This document shows, in pieces, positions 13,523 through 22,017 of a DNA stretch of 27,224 nt. This DNA comes from JBPCPM01 sp050999155 (GTDB lineage: Bacteria > Actinomycetota > Thermoleophilia > Solirubrobacterales > 70-9), in NCBI GenBank assembly GCA_050999155.1, contig JBPCPM010000090.1, positions 1 through 27,224 on the forward strand, in the 5' to 3' direction. How positions within the stretch are numbered: position 1 is the first letter of the stretch; the number at the start of each line of letters is the position of its first letter. Made by a program: the position numbers and the translations under genes. Below the pieces are notes generated by a model. The model ran no database searches and was not told the DNA's origin. It was given only the letters and a program-made list of their open reading frames with translations.

Positions 13523-16087
13523 CTACTCGTACTGCAAGGCCTCGAGCACGTCCAGCCGGGCCGCCCGCCGCGCGGGCAGGATTCCCGCCACAACGCCGGC
13601 GATGGCCGAGGCGACCAGCACGCCGATCAGCGCGCCGACGGGAATAGCGAGCACGAGGCCCTCGGAGGCCAGGGCCTGGACCGTCACAGCGGCGAGCACG
13701 ATCCCCAGCAGGGTGCCGATGACGCCGCCGAACAGCGCCGTGATCAACGACTCGGCGCCGATCACCGACCGGATCTGCCAGCGCGATGTGCCGATGGCCC
13801 GGAGCACGCCGATCTCCTGGCGGCGCTCGTGGATGGCAAGCGCCATCGTGTTGACCACACCGAACAGCGACACCAGCACAGACAGCGCCAGCAGCCCGTA
13901 GATCAAGCCCAGCAGCATGTTGACCTGCTCCTGCTGGGCCTCTCGCAGCTCGTCCTGGTTCTGCAGCTCCGCGTTGGGAAAGGTGTCGGCCAAGAAGCCG
14001 TCGAGCCGCTTGCGTGCCGCCGAGTCCGCCCCCGCCCCTCCCGCGAGGTTGACGAACACGATGGCGTCCGACCGGATGCCGAAATCCTCGGCCAGGGCCT
14101 CGTTGGTGACCGCGATGCTCTCGGTGATCAGCCCGATGCGATCCTCGAAGATCCCACGGGCCGTGTAGGTGTGCTTGCCGCCGCGGGAGTCGGTGACGCG
14201 CACCGCGTCGCCGACCGACACGTCGTTGGCCTCCGCCCACTCGCTTTCGACGATCGCGTCCCCGGTCCCGAACCCGTCGATCACCGCATCCGAGCCGTTG
14301 CTCCACACGAAGTCATAGACCTGCCCGATCGTGGCGGGATCGATCGCCCCGAGGAACTCCTTGCCGCCGGAGTTGGCGATCTCGCCCTCGCCGAAGCCAA
14401 GCGGCGAAGCGACCTGAACCCCGTCGAGCTCGGCGAGCCGGTCGGCGACCGTGTCGGGGATCGGCGTGAACCCGTCGATGCTGCGGACCACGGCGTCGCC
14501 GGCGATCGACTGGTCGATAGCCTCATCGAACGACCGCTGGATCGCGGCAGCGAACACGGTCACGAAGGCAACAAGCGCTACGCCGATCATCAGCGCTGCA
14601 GCGGTAATGGCCGTGCGGCGGGTGTCCCGACCGGCGTTCTCGCGCGCGAGACGCCCCACGATCCGCGTCACGGCCTCGATGGGCGCGCCGACGAGCCGGG
14701 CCACCGGACGCACGAACAGCGGACTGAGCATCGCCACGCCGACGAACACGACCAACAATCCCGCGCCCATGCTCGACAGGGCGGCCGTCGCGCCCGCCGA
14801 GCCGAACAGGCCCGCCGCGACCATCGCGCCCCCGGCGATGACGAGCACGGCACCTCCAACCGTCGCCCACCGCGCCGCGCCGCGACGTGGAGCCTGCGCG
14901 GTGCGCATGGCCTCCAGCGGCGCGACCCGGGTCGCCCGCAGGGCGGGCGCCAAGGCCGAGACCAGCGTCGTGACCAAGCCGACCGTCAGCCCGATCACGG
15001 CGCTGGAAGCGGTGAACACGGTGTTCTCGGCCGGCAGGGAAAACCCGAAGCTCGTGAACAGCGCCGTGATCGCGGGGACGTATCCGAAGCCGGCGAGCAC
15101 CCCGAGGACCGACGCGACGATCCCCACGATCACCGCCTCGGCGACCACGACCCCCAGCACCTGGCGGCGGCTGGCCCCGAGCGTCCGCAGCGTCGCGAAC
15201 TCCCGGGTGCGCTGGGCGACAATGATCGAGAAGGTGTTGAAGATCAGAAAGGCTCCGACGAACACGGCGATCCCGGCGAACGCCAGCAGCGCGACGGTCA
15301 GGAAACCGAACTGATCCTGGATGGCCCCCGCCTGCTCGGCGGCGTTCTCCGATCCGGTCCGCGCCTCGACATCCCGGTCACCCAGGGCTACCGTGATTCG
15401 CTGCTTGAGCTCGTCGGCGTCGACACCGTCGGCGGCGGCGACCTGGACCTCATCCAGGGTGCCCTGCTTGCCCGTCAGCCGCTGCGCCTCGGGCAAGGTG
15501 AAAGCCACGACGCTCGCGCCGCCCAGCGAGGTCCCCTCGCTGCCGAACTGGAAGAGCTCGGTGATCGTGTAGGTCTTGGCGCCCGCGGCGCCCGTGATCC
15601 GGACGCGATCACCCAGCGCGAATCCGTTCCGGTCGGCCGTGTTGGTGTCCATGCTGACCTCGCCGGCCGTCCGCGGCCTGCGACCCTCCTCGGCCGTGGA
15701 GGGGCTGAACCGGTCGGGGGTGTCACTCACCGCGATATCGGGCGGGCCGGCCGGCGGCAGCGGCTTGCCGTCGTCGCCCAGGATCGAGACGGTGGGGTCA
15801 CCGATGTTGCCCACGGCCTCCTGGACCCCATCGACCCCGCGGACGATCTCCAGCACCTCCTCGTCGAACGGGACGGGAGGCTCGAAGGTCGTGAACTCCT
15901 GCTTGGGGACGACCGCAACGTCGGTGCTCGAGTTCGTCTCGGCAAAGATCGTGTCGAAGGCGCGGTTGATCGTGTCGTTGAGGACCAGGGTCCCCGACAC
16001 CATCGCGACGCCGAGCATCACCGCGATCGCGGTGAGCACGGTGCGCAGCGGGTGACCGCGGATGCTCCGCGCCCCGATGCGCAGCAC
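13523..16087 (-). CDS. ABC transporter permease, MacB/FtsX family (double-unit)
   Basis: An 854-residue membrane protein containing two FtsX-type units. Each unit has one N-terminal helix (first near residue 15, second near 490), a large extracytoplasmic MacB_PCD-like domain (about 45-245 and 515-720), and three closing helices. The first FtsX block contains FLIFNTFSIIVAQRTREFAT and LGASRRQVLGVVV; the second contains FGVVNTMALAIHERRQEIGV and LRAIGTSRWQI. Two linker helices lie near 410-455. Such proteins pair with a LolD/MacB-type ATPase to move lipoproteins, peptides or envelope components by mechanotransmission. The GTG start at 16087 is 2 bp past the stop of the ATPase gene, so they form one operon. 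Substrate unknown. Confidence 0.92.
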   Translation of the reverse strand: MLRIGARSIRGHPLRTVLTAIAVMLGVAMVSGTLVLNDTINRAFDTIFAETNSSTDVAVVPKQEFTTFEPPVPFDEEVLEIVRGVDGVQEAVGNIGDPTVSILGDDGKPLPPAGPPDIAVSDTPDRFSPSTAEEGRRPRTAGEVSMDTNTADRNGFALGDRVRITGAAGAKTYTITELFQFGSEGTSLGGASVVAFTLPEAQRLTGKQGTLDEVQVAAADGVDADELKQRITVALGDRDVEARTGSENAAEQAGAIQDQFGFLTVALLAFAGIAVFVGAFLIFNTFSIIVAQRTREFATLRTLGASRRQVLGVVVAEAVIVGIVASVLGVLAGFGYVPAITALFTSFGFSLPAENTVFTASSAVIGLTVGLVTTLVSALAPALRATRVAPLEAMRTAQAPRRGAARWATVGGAVLVIAGGAMVAAGLFGSAGATAALSSMGAGLLVVFVGVAMLSPLFVRPVARLVGAPIEAVTRIVGRLARENAGRDTRRTAITAAALMIGVALVAFVTVFAAAIQRSFDEAIDQSIAGDAVVRSIDGFTPIPDTVADRLAELDGVQVASPLGFGEGEIANSGGKEFLGAIDPATIGQVYDFVWSNGSDAVIDGFGTGDAIVESEWAEANDVSVGDAVRVTDSRGGKHTYTARGIFEDRIGLITESIAVTNEALAEDFGIRSDAIVFVNLAGGAGADSAARKRLDGFLADTFPNAELQNQDELREAQQEQVNMLLGLIYGLLALSVLVSLFGVVNTMALAIHERRQEIGVLRAIGTSRWQIRSVIGAESLITALFGGVIGTLLGIVLAAVTVQALASEGLVLAIPVGALIGVLVASAIAGVVAGILPARRAARLDVLEALQYE

Positions 16088-16089
16088 GG

Positions 16090-16842
16090 CTACAGCTCCT
16101 TCATCAGCTCGAGCACCTCGTCGGTGGTGCCCGGCTTGGCGTCGGTGACGATCTTGCCGTCGCGCAGTACCAGCACGCGGTCTGCGTAGGACGCCACCCG
16201 CGGATCGTGGGTGACCACGACCACCGTCTGGTGGTCGTCGTCGACCGCCGAGCGCAGCATGTCCATGACCTGCACCCCGGACTTGGTGTCGAGGTTGCCC
16301 GTCGGCTCGTCGGCGAACACGACGTCGGGCTGGCTGAGCATCGCCCGCGCGACCGCCACGCGCTGCTGCTGGCCGCCCGACAGCTCGGCCGGGCGGTGGT
16401 CGAGCCGGTCGGCGATGTCCACGCGCTGGACGAGGGCGCGGAACCGGTCCTCGTCGACGTCACGTCCGGCGATCGTCAGCGGCAGGCGGATGTTCTCCTC
16501 GGCTGTGAGCACCGGGACGAGGTTGAAGAACTGGAAAACGAACCCGAGCCGGTCGCGCCGCAGCTGCGTCAGCTGCTTGTCCGGAAGCGACCCGAGCTCC
16601 ATGTCGCCCACCCACACCGAGCCCGCCGTGGGACGGTCGAGGCCGGCGCACAGGTGCATCAGCGTGGACTTGCCCGAGCCCGAGGGGCCGACGATCGCGG
16701 TCAGCTCGCCGGGCCGGAAGGCCACGTCGACGTCGGCGAGCGCGACCACCGCAGCCTCGCCTTCTCCGAAGACGCGGCGCAGCGCGTCGGTTCGCACCTG
16801 AGGACCGGTGGCGCCGTTCGCTTCGGTCATGGAGCGCATCAT
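16090..16842 (-). CDS. ABC transporter ATP-binding protein (LolD/MacB-type)
   Basis: A 250-residue ATPase driving the adjoining FtsX-family permease. Walker A is GPSGSGKST (residues 52-60), the Q-loop is FVFQFFNLVP (Gln104), the signature is LSGGQQQRVAVARAM (154-168), Walker B is VVFADEPTGNLD (174-185) and the H-loop is VVTHDP (His212). FFNLVPVLTAEENI and PTGNLD are characteristic of the MacB/LolD/FtsE branch. The frame is open upstream to 16965, but that would run into the divergent gene's leader. ATG 16842 has AGGG eight bases upstream; ATG 16839, 16830 and 16863 are alternatives. The permease follows after 2 bp. Confidence 0.93.
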   Translation of the reverse strand: MMRSMTEANGATGPQVRTDALRRVFGEGEAAVVALADVDVAFRPGELTAIVGPSGSGKSTLMHLCAGLDRPTAGSVWVGDMELGSLPDKQLTQLRRDRLGFVFQFFNLVPVLTAEENIRLPLTIAGRDVDEDRFRALVQRVDIADRLDHRPAELSGGQQQRVAVARAMLSQPDVVFADEPTGNLDTKSGVQVMDMLRSAVDDDHQTVVVVTHDPRVASYADRVLVLRDGKIVTDAKPGTTDEVLELMKEL

Positions 16843-16927
16843 TTCATGCGCCCTGGTTGACATCGGATGCGCCATATACCGTTTGTCACGTAGGCCACGA
16901 GCCACGTCGAACCGAGAGGAGCTCCAT

Positions 16928-17845
16928 ATGGGATCCCCCTTGCTTTCCCGCTCGGCGAGCGCCACGCCCCACGGCGATGAGGGCTACTTTCCACGCGGCC
17001 GGTCGATGCTCCGCCGCGTCATGGGAGAACGGGCCGTTGGCCTGATCTACGGCCAACGGGCGCTGATGATTGGCGCCCTCGACCCCCGCAACTACGTTGG
17101 AACGGCCCTGTCGACCGGCTCGGCCAAGCGCCCGTACGCCCGCCTGGCCCACACCGCCAAGGCCTTCGAGACCATCTACTTCGGCTCGCGCGCCGAGGCC
17201 GACCGCATGCTCGGGCTCATCCACGGCATGCACCGCACGGTCAAGGGCACGCTGCCCGAGGACGCCGGCCGGTATCCGGCCGGGACCCCGTACTCCGCGT
17301 ACGACCCCGACCTGATGCTCTGGACGATCGCGGTCAACGCCGACTCGGCGCTTGAGCTCTACGAGACCCTGGTCCGGCGGCTGACTGACCACGAGCGCGA
17401 GGAGCTGTGGCAGGACTTCGTGCTGCTCGGCGAGCTGTTCGGCCTCGACCGCTCCCACGCCCCGGCCACCTACCCCGACTTCTGCGACTACTGGCACGCC
17501 CGGCTCCACAGCGACACCCTCTACCTCACCGACGGCGCCCGGGAAGGAGGTCTGCGGTCGGCCTTCGGCGTGCCTGTCCCCACGTTCGGATGGCCCGGCA
17601 TGCAGGTCGCCGAGCTGGTGATCGCGGGGACCTTGCCCGAGCGCGTGCGCGACCTGTACGGGATCAGCTGGAGTCCGGTGCAGCAGGCGGCCCATGTCGT
17701 CGCCGTCCAGGGCATCCGGCGCTCACGCCGGCTGGTCCCCCACCGGGTCCGCCGAGGGGGCAACACGAAGCTCTTCGACATGGTCACGGCGGCCGAGCGG
17801 GGCCTGGTCCAGGCAGGGCGCCAGCGCTGGGTCCTGCGGCCGTAG
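16928..17845 (+). CDS. Oxygenase MpaB family protein (DUF2236)
   Basis: A 305-residue protein of the MpaB/DUF2236 family, related to the rubber-cleaving Lcp oxygenases, some of which bind haem b. Family features visible are RRVMGERAVGLIYGQRALMI (29-48), ARLAHTAKAFETIYFGS (71-87), the helix RMLGLIHGMHRTVKGTLP (93-110, His99 and His102) and AYDPDLMLWT (124-133). The chain is alpha-helical with no signal peptide. ATG 16928 is set by a strong ribosome site GAGAGGAG (16914-16921) six bases upstream. It is divergent from the ABC transporter genes across about 85 bp. Substrate unknown; an oxidative role is inferred from the family only. Confidence 0.87.
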   Translation: MGSPLLSRSASATPHGDEGYFPRGRSMLRRVMGERAVGLIYGQRALMIGALDPRNYVGTALSTGSAKRPYARLAHTAKAFETIYFGSRAEADRMLGLIHGMHRTVKGTLPEDAGRYPAGTPYSAYDPDLMLWTIAVNADSALELYETLVRRLTDHEREELWQDFVLLGELFGLDRSHAPATYPDFCDYWHARLHSDTLYLTDGAREGGLRSAFGVPVPTFGWPGMQVAELVIAGTLPERVRDLYGISWSPVQQAAHVVAVQGIRRSRRLVPHRVRRGGNTKLFDMVTAAERGLVQAGRQRWVLRP

Positions 17846-17881
17846 TTCTGGAGGAGCGTCACGCGCCCGCGCCCTGCTGGA

Positions 17882-17955
17882 TCGGGACGGCCGGATTTGA
17901 ACCGGCGGCCCCCTGCTCCCAAAGTAGGTATGCTACCATGCTGCGCCACGCCCCG
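17882..17955 (-). tRNA. tRNA-Pro (TGG anticodon)
   Basis: On the minus strand the acceptor CGGGGCG (17955-17949) pairs with CGTCCCG (17889-17883), with one G-U pair. The D-arm is GGCGCAGCATGGTAGCA, the anticodon arm is CCTAC-TTTGGGA-GCAGG with anticodon TGG, the T-arm is CCGGTTCAAATCCGG and discriminator A is at 17882. The anticodon stem has one A-C mismatch at its fourth pair, unusual for a main proline tRNA. A TACACT box lies about 15 bp upstream on the minus strand. CCA is not encoded. Confidence 0.93.
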
Positions 17956-18137
17956 TGTGGACCGAGTGTAGGGGCGGCCGGGCCGGCCGGCGGCCCTGGT
18001 GCCCCAGGGCCCTTGGACATGGGCCGGGCCATTCCCCGATTCATACCTAGGCCATACGTCCAGCTTCCGCCTACGACGGCCGGCTAGTGCACCCGTCGGC
18101 GCTTTGCCCACCGCCCGGATCCAGCGATGGGATGGGC

Positions 18138-18806
18138 ATGAAGCGCACCCTCCCGCTCATCGCACTCGCCCTGTTCGCTGCCGTGGTGGTCGTCTTCGCC
18201 CCGCGGGGCGCCACCGCCCCCGCCTCCCAAACGGCTTCGCAGGAGGTCGCCGGCAAGGCGACGTCCTCGGCCACCAGCTCGACGTCCCGCCGCACGGCGC
18301 GCACGTCCGAGCGCCGGCCCAAGGCGATGTCGAGCTACTGGTGCTCGTTCTCCTCGCGCCGCCCGGGCACGATCAGCCGGGTCATCACCCGGCGCGCCGT
18401 CCTTTGCGCCATCAACCGGGAGCGAGCCAAGCGCGGTCTGCGCAAGCTGCGCCCCGACGGGAAGCTGCGCCGCGCAGCCGTCCGCCACTCCAGCGACATG
18501 AAGCGCCGCAAGTTCTTCTCCCATGACAGCCCCTCGGGTTCATCGATGAGCTCCCGGATCAAGCGGACCGGATACGTCAAGGGCGCCCGCAGCTGGCGAC
18601 TGGCCGAGAACCTCGGCTGGGGTACCGGCAGCTACGGCAGCGTGCAGGGTCTGACCAAGGCCTGGATGAACAGCCCCGGCCACCGGCGCAACATCCTCGA
18701 TCCCCAGCTGCGTGAGATCGGCGTCGGGGTCGTCTGGGGCATCCCCAAGCACGGTGTCCCCGGCACGGGCGCGATCATCACCACGGACTTCGGCACCGTC
18801 CACTAG
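18138..18806 (+). CDS. Secreted CAP-domain (SCP/PR-1-like) protein, second paralogue
   Basis: A 222-residue exported protein. The signal region is MKRTLPLIALALFAAVVVVF. A Ser/Thr/Arg-rich linker (about 28-65) follows, then a CAP domain (about 77-221). Conserved elements are INRERAKRGLRKLRPDGKL (92-110), VRHSSDMKRRKFFSHDSP (115-132, His117), SWRLAENLGWG (152-162, Glu157) and AWMNSPGHRRNILDP (175-189, His182), giving the full CAP cavity set. The motif RRPGTI flanked by Cys69 and Cys90 is also seen in the CAP protein at 9966 (RRPGTM, Cys49 and Cys70), so the two probably descend from one ancestor. ATG 18138 and ATG 18132 are both possible; each has a GATGGG-type ribosome site. Role in the envelope is likely but unproven. 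Confidence 0.89.
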   Translation: MKRTLPLIALALFAAVVVVFAPRGATAPASQTASQEVAGKATSSATSSTSRRTARTSERRPKAMSSYWCSFSSRRPGTISRVITRRAVLCAINRERAKRGLRKLRPDGKLRRAAVRHSSDMKRRKFFSHDSPSGSSMSSRIKRTGYVKGARSWRLAENLGWGTGSYGSVQGLTKAWMNSPGHRRNILDPQLREIGVGVVWGIPKHGVPGTGAIITTDFGTVH

Positions 18807-18879
18807 ATCCGGCGTCCGTAGGACGGACGGTGGCAACGACCCCGGCCTGAGGTCGCCGATCCGGCGGTAGATTGCCTAC

Positions 18880-20117
18880 GTGGCTGACGTCCGCCCCCTG
18901 CCTGCCCTGCACTACCGCCGCGAGGTGGCCGACCCGGCCGACGTCACCGCCCCGCCCTACGACGTCATCGGCCCTCGCCAACGGGCCGCGCTTGTGCAAC
19001 GGTCGTCCCTGAACGTGGTCGAGGTCGACCTTCCGACCGGCGACGATCCCTACAGCTCGGCGGCCGAGACGCTGGCCACCTGGCGGACCCAAGGGGTCCT
19101 GCAGGCCGACCGGGAACCGGCCCTGTGGGCCCAGACCCACAGTACACCGACCCCGACGGCGCACGCCACGTGCGTCGCGGCTTCTACGCGCGGGTCCGCG
19201 TCGAGGACCACGGCGCCGGGCGCATCCGGCCCCACGAGCGCACGCAGCCCGGCCCGAAGGAGGACCGGCTGCGCCTGACCCGGGCCACACGCCACAACCT
19301 TTCGGCGATCTTCAGCCTCACCGACGGCAACGCCTGGCCGCACCTCGAGCCCGAGACCACCGGCGAACCCTGGGCCGAGGTCACCGACGCCGACGGCACG
19401 GTGCACCGCGTCTGGCGGGTCACCGACCCCGAGATCCACGAGGCCGTGCACCTCGAACTGGCCGACAGCGAACTGCTGATCGCCGACGGACACCACCGGT
19501 ACGAGACAGCGCGCCTGTACGCCCAGGAGATCCCGGGTGACGGACCCCACCACTACACCCTGATGAACCTCGTCTCGCTCGAGGATCCCGGCCTGACGGT
19601 GTTTCCCACCCACCGGCTGCTGACGGGGCTTGACGCCCAGTCGGCTGCCGCCCTGCAGCAGGGCATCGCCGAGCGGTTCGAGATCACCCCGGTCGAGACG
19701 GCGCAGGCCCTGCCGGCCGACGAGGAGGGCGTCGGGGTGTTCGGGCTGCTCGACGGGTCAGGGCGCGCCCGGCGCCTGCGGCTGCGCGACCCCGAGCTGG
19801 CGGCGACGGCGCTGTCCGGCCGCTCGGCGGCGCACCAGCGCCTCGACGCCGCCATCCTCGAACAGCTCGTGCTCATCGACATCCTCGGCATGACCGCAGC
19901 CGGCGTCGAGGCCAAGCGTGGCATCACCTACGCCAAGAGCGTGGCCGACGTCCACGGGATGCTCGCGGCAGGGCGGGCCGACGTGGCCTTCCTGCTGCGC
20001 GCGACGCCCGTGTCGCAGGTCCGTGAGATCGCCGCCGCCGGAGAGACGATGCCGCCGAAGTCCACCTACTTCTTCCCGAAGCTGCTCACCGGCCTGGTGT
20101 TCAACCCGCTGAGCTAG
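18880..20117 (+). pseudogene. DUF1015 family protein, interrupted by a -1 frameshift
   Basis: Two overlapping frames together make one DUF1015 protein of about 410 residues. The first (GTG 18880 to about 19140) gives RPLPALHYRREVADPADVTA, PPYDVIGPRQRAAL and SLNVVEVDLP. The second (about 19126 to 20117) continues QYTDPDGARHVRRGFYARVR, the family segment GRIRPHERTQPGPKEDRLRL and the signature LIADGHHRYETARLYAQE. The join lies near 19130-19146, where one base appears to be missing. No canonical -1 slippery heptamer with downstream structure is evident. Both halves are otherwise intact with normal codon use, so this is a recent mutation or a sequencing error. DUF1015 proteins have no settled function. 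The gene heads a plus-strand run extending to the Nudix gene. Confidence 0.85.
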
Positions 20118-20151
20118 GTTCCCGCCACGGCTGCCGAGCCGGGCCTTTAGC

Positions 20152-20733
20152 ATGGCCCGCGTGGTGAGCATCACGACCAAGAAGGGCGACGACGGCACCA
20201 CGTCGCTGTGGTACGGCGGCCGGGTCCCCAAGTCCCATCTGCGTCCGGAGGCCTACGGCTCGGTCGACGAGGCCGCCTCGGAGCTCGGCGTCGCTCGCGC
20301 GCACTGCGAGGACTCCGGTCTGGCCGCGCGCATCCTCAGCCTGCAGGACGACCTGTTCATCGCCGCGGCCGAGCTGGCCACGGCGCCCGAGGCCGCCGAC
20401 CGCCTCGAAGACGGGGTCAGCCGGGTCACAGCCGAGATGGTCGACGGCCTCGAGGCCCTCACCGACGAGTTGATGGCGCAGGTCGAGCTTCCGCCCCAGT
20501 TCGTCATCCCCGGCGGGACGGTGGTCTCCGCCCACCTCGATGTCGCCCGGACCGCCATCCGCCGGGCCGAGCGGCGGGTCGTCGAGCTCTCCGAACGCGG
20601 AGAGCTGGCATCGGGCGAAGTCCTGCGCCTGCTCAACCGTGCGTCCGACACGGTCTTCGCCATGGCCCGCTACGCCGACCGCCCCGACCCCGAGCTGTTC
20701 GCCGGCCGCCGCCGCCGCCGCGAACCGTCGTGA
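20152..20733 (+). CDS. pduO: Cob(I)yrinic acid a,c-diamide adenosyltransferase, PduO type
   Basis: A 193-residue ATP:corrinoid adenosyltransferase that attaches the 5'-deoxyadenosyl group to cob(I)alamin to form coenzyme B12. The ATP-binding N-terminus reads ITTKKGDDGTTSLWYGGRV (7-25), followed by the conserved R-x-x-AYGSVDEAASELG (31-46). The helical core carries IPGGTVVSAHLDVARTAIRR then AER, and LNRASDTVFAMARYA, all diagnostic for PduO/MMAB rather than CobA/CobO P-loop enzymes. It ends in a basic tail (GRRRRREPS). ATG 20152 comes 34 bp after the DUF1015 stop. No B12-dependent enzyme or cobalamin riboswitch is visible nearby, so it probably serves general cofactor supply. Confidence 0.93.
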   Translation: MARVVSITTKKGDDGTTSLWYGGRVPKSHLRPEAYGSVDEAASELGVARAHCEDSGLAARILSLQDDLFIAAAELATAPEAADRLEDGVSRVTAEMVDGLEALTDELMAQVELPPQFVIPGGTVVSAHLDVARTAIRRAERRVVELSERGELASGEVLRLLNRASDTVFAMARYADRPDPELFAGRRRRREPS

Positions 20734-20755
20734 GCCCGGTCGGGGTCCGAACGCC

Positions 20756-21154
20756 ATGAAGATCACCGCCACCCGGCGCGAGGGGTTCGCCCACGACGTG
20801 AAGATCGACGGCCACGACCTCGTTGTCGACGAACCAACCTCGGCCGGCGGCATGGACCTCGGACCCACCCCCGTGCAGCTGCTCGCAAGCGCGCTTGCCA
20901 CCTGCACGGCGATCACCGTCGAGATGTACGCCGAGCGCAAGCGCTGGGAGATCGGGTCGGTGACGGTCGACGTCGACTACGAATCCGACGGGCGCGGCGG
21001 CGCCAAGGAATTCATGGTCAACCTCGGCCTGGCCAAGGGCCTGTCGGCCGACCAGACGGCCCGGCTGCTGAAGATCGCCGGCAAGTGCCCGGTACACCGC
21101 GTGATGGCCGCCAACACCGAGGTCGAGATCGTCGACACGGTCACGCTCGTCTAG
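20756..21154 (+). CDS. OsmC family protein
   Basis: A 132-residue protein of the OsmC/Ohr fold, which reduces organic hydroperoxides or related electrophiles through two cysteines. The usual pair is present: Cys50 in LLASALATCTAITVEMYA (42-59) and Cys111 in IAGKCPVHRVM (107-117). The segment GPTPVQLLASALA is the classical OsmC entry to the long central helix. A frame is open further upstream, but that part overlaps the adenosyltransferase gene and has no family similarity, so ATG 20756 is chosen. It lies 22 bp after the preceding stop and 3 bp before the next gene's GTG, indicating an operon. The YhfA-like branch, of less certain activity, is more likely than a true Ohr. Confidence 0.9.
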   Translation: MKITATRREGFAHDVKIDGHDLVVDEPTSAGGMDLGPTPVQLLASALATCTAITVEMYAERKRWEIGSVTVDVDYESDGRGGAKEFMVNLGLAKGLSADQTARLLKIAGKCPVHRVMAANTEVEIVDTVTLV

Positions 21155-21157
21155 CCG

Positions 21158-21961
21158 GTGGACCTCGGGCTGACGGGCAAGGGGTGCGTGGTCACGGGCG
21201 CGAGTCGCGGCATCGGCCGCGAGGTGGCGCGACGGCTGTGCGCGGAGGGCGCCCAGGTCCTGCTCGTCGCCCGTGGCGAGGCCGAGCTGCGCGATGCCGC
21301 ATCGGAGTGTGGCCGCCTGGGGGCCCCGGTCAACGGTCGCGCCGCCGCCCTGGCCTGCGACGTGACCGACGCCGACGCCGCCGAGCGGATCGCAAGCGAC
21401 GCCGAGGACCGCTTCGGCGCCATCGATGTCCTCGTCAACAACGCCGGGACCGCCTCCTGGCGGACGGTCGACGAGACCAGCGCCGACGACTGGCGGGCCG
21501 CGTACGAGCTCAACGTCATCGCCTGCCTGGGCCTGCTGCGCGCCCTTACCCCGCCGATGCGCGACCGCGGGTGGGGACGGGTCGTCAACGTGTCCTCCAG
21601 CGCGGCCAAACGTCCATCGGCCACCCTTCCCGAGTACTCGGCGGCCAAGGCGGCCCAGCTGTCGCTGTCGCGGCTGTTCGCCGAGCGATGCGCGCCCGAC
21701 GGGGTTCTGGTCAACGCGATCTGCCCCGGCCCGGTGGCCAGCGAGCTGTGGATGGACGAGGGTGGGCTGCTCGACCAGGCGCGGGGCGACACGAGCCGTG
21801 ACCAGGCGCTGCAGGACGTCGGCGCGAGCCGGCCGATCGGGCGGGTGGCGTCCGTCGGCGAGATCGCCTCGGCCATCGTCTACCTGTGCTCCGACCAGGC
21901 GAGCTACGTCGCCGGCGCGGCCTGGAGCGTGGACGGCGGCTCGGTCCCCGGCATCCTCTAG
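21158..21961 (+). CDS. Short-chain dehydrogenase/reductase (SDR), FabG-like
   Basis: A 267-residue NAD(P)-dependent oxidoreductase. The cofactor loop is TGASRGIG (13-20), followed by LVNNAG (92-97), Asn119 in the helix YELNVIACLGLLRAL, the serine strand VVNVSSSAA (142-150, Ser147), and the catalytic YSAAK (Tyr160, Lys164). After that come VNAICPGPV and the C-terminal YVAGAAWSVDGG. The set is complete for a classical SDR. The N-terminal residues after TGAS favour NADP. The GTG start at 21158 lies 3 bp past the OsmC stop, so translation is probably coupled. Many such SDRs are generic 3-oxoacyl or secondary-alcohol dehydrogenases; the substrate cannot be told. Confidence 0.92.
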   Translation: MDLGLTGKGCVVTGASRGIGREVARRLCAEGAQVLLVARGEAELRDAASECGRLGAPVNGRAAALACDVTDADAAERIASDAEDRFGAIDVLVNNAGTASWRTVDETSADDWRAAYELNVIACLGLLRALTPPMRDRGWGRVVNVSSSAAKRPSATLPEYSAAKAAQLSLSRLFAERCAPDGVLVNAICPGPVASELWMDEGGLLDQARGDTSRDQALQDVGASRPIGRVASVGEIASAIVYLCSDQASYVAGAAWSVDGGSVPGIL

Positions 21962-22017
21962 GCGCGCCATAGCCGGAGGCTGCGGGGCAATAGGCGGCCG
22001 GGTGGTTGAATCCCCGG

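Noticed and set aside
13829..16189. A 786-codon plus-strand open frame opposite the ABC permease
   Set aside because: The translation is Arg/Asp/Gly-rich with no fold, while the minus strand encodes a clear two-unit FtsX permease.
19110..19160. Programmed -1 frameshift in the DUF1015 gene
   Set aside because: No X-XXY-YYZ slippery heptamer in the correct frame and the family is normally encoded by one frame.
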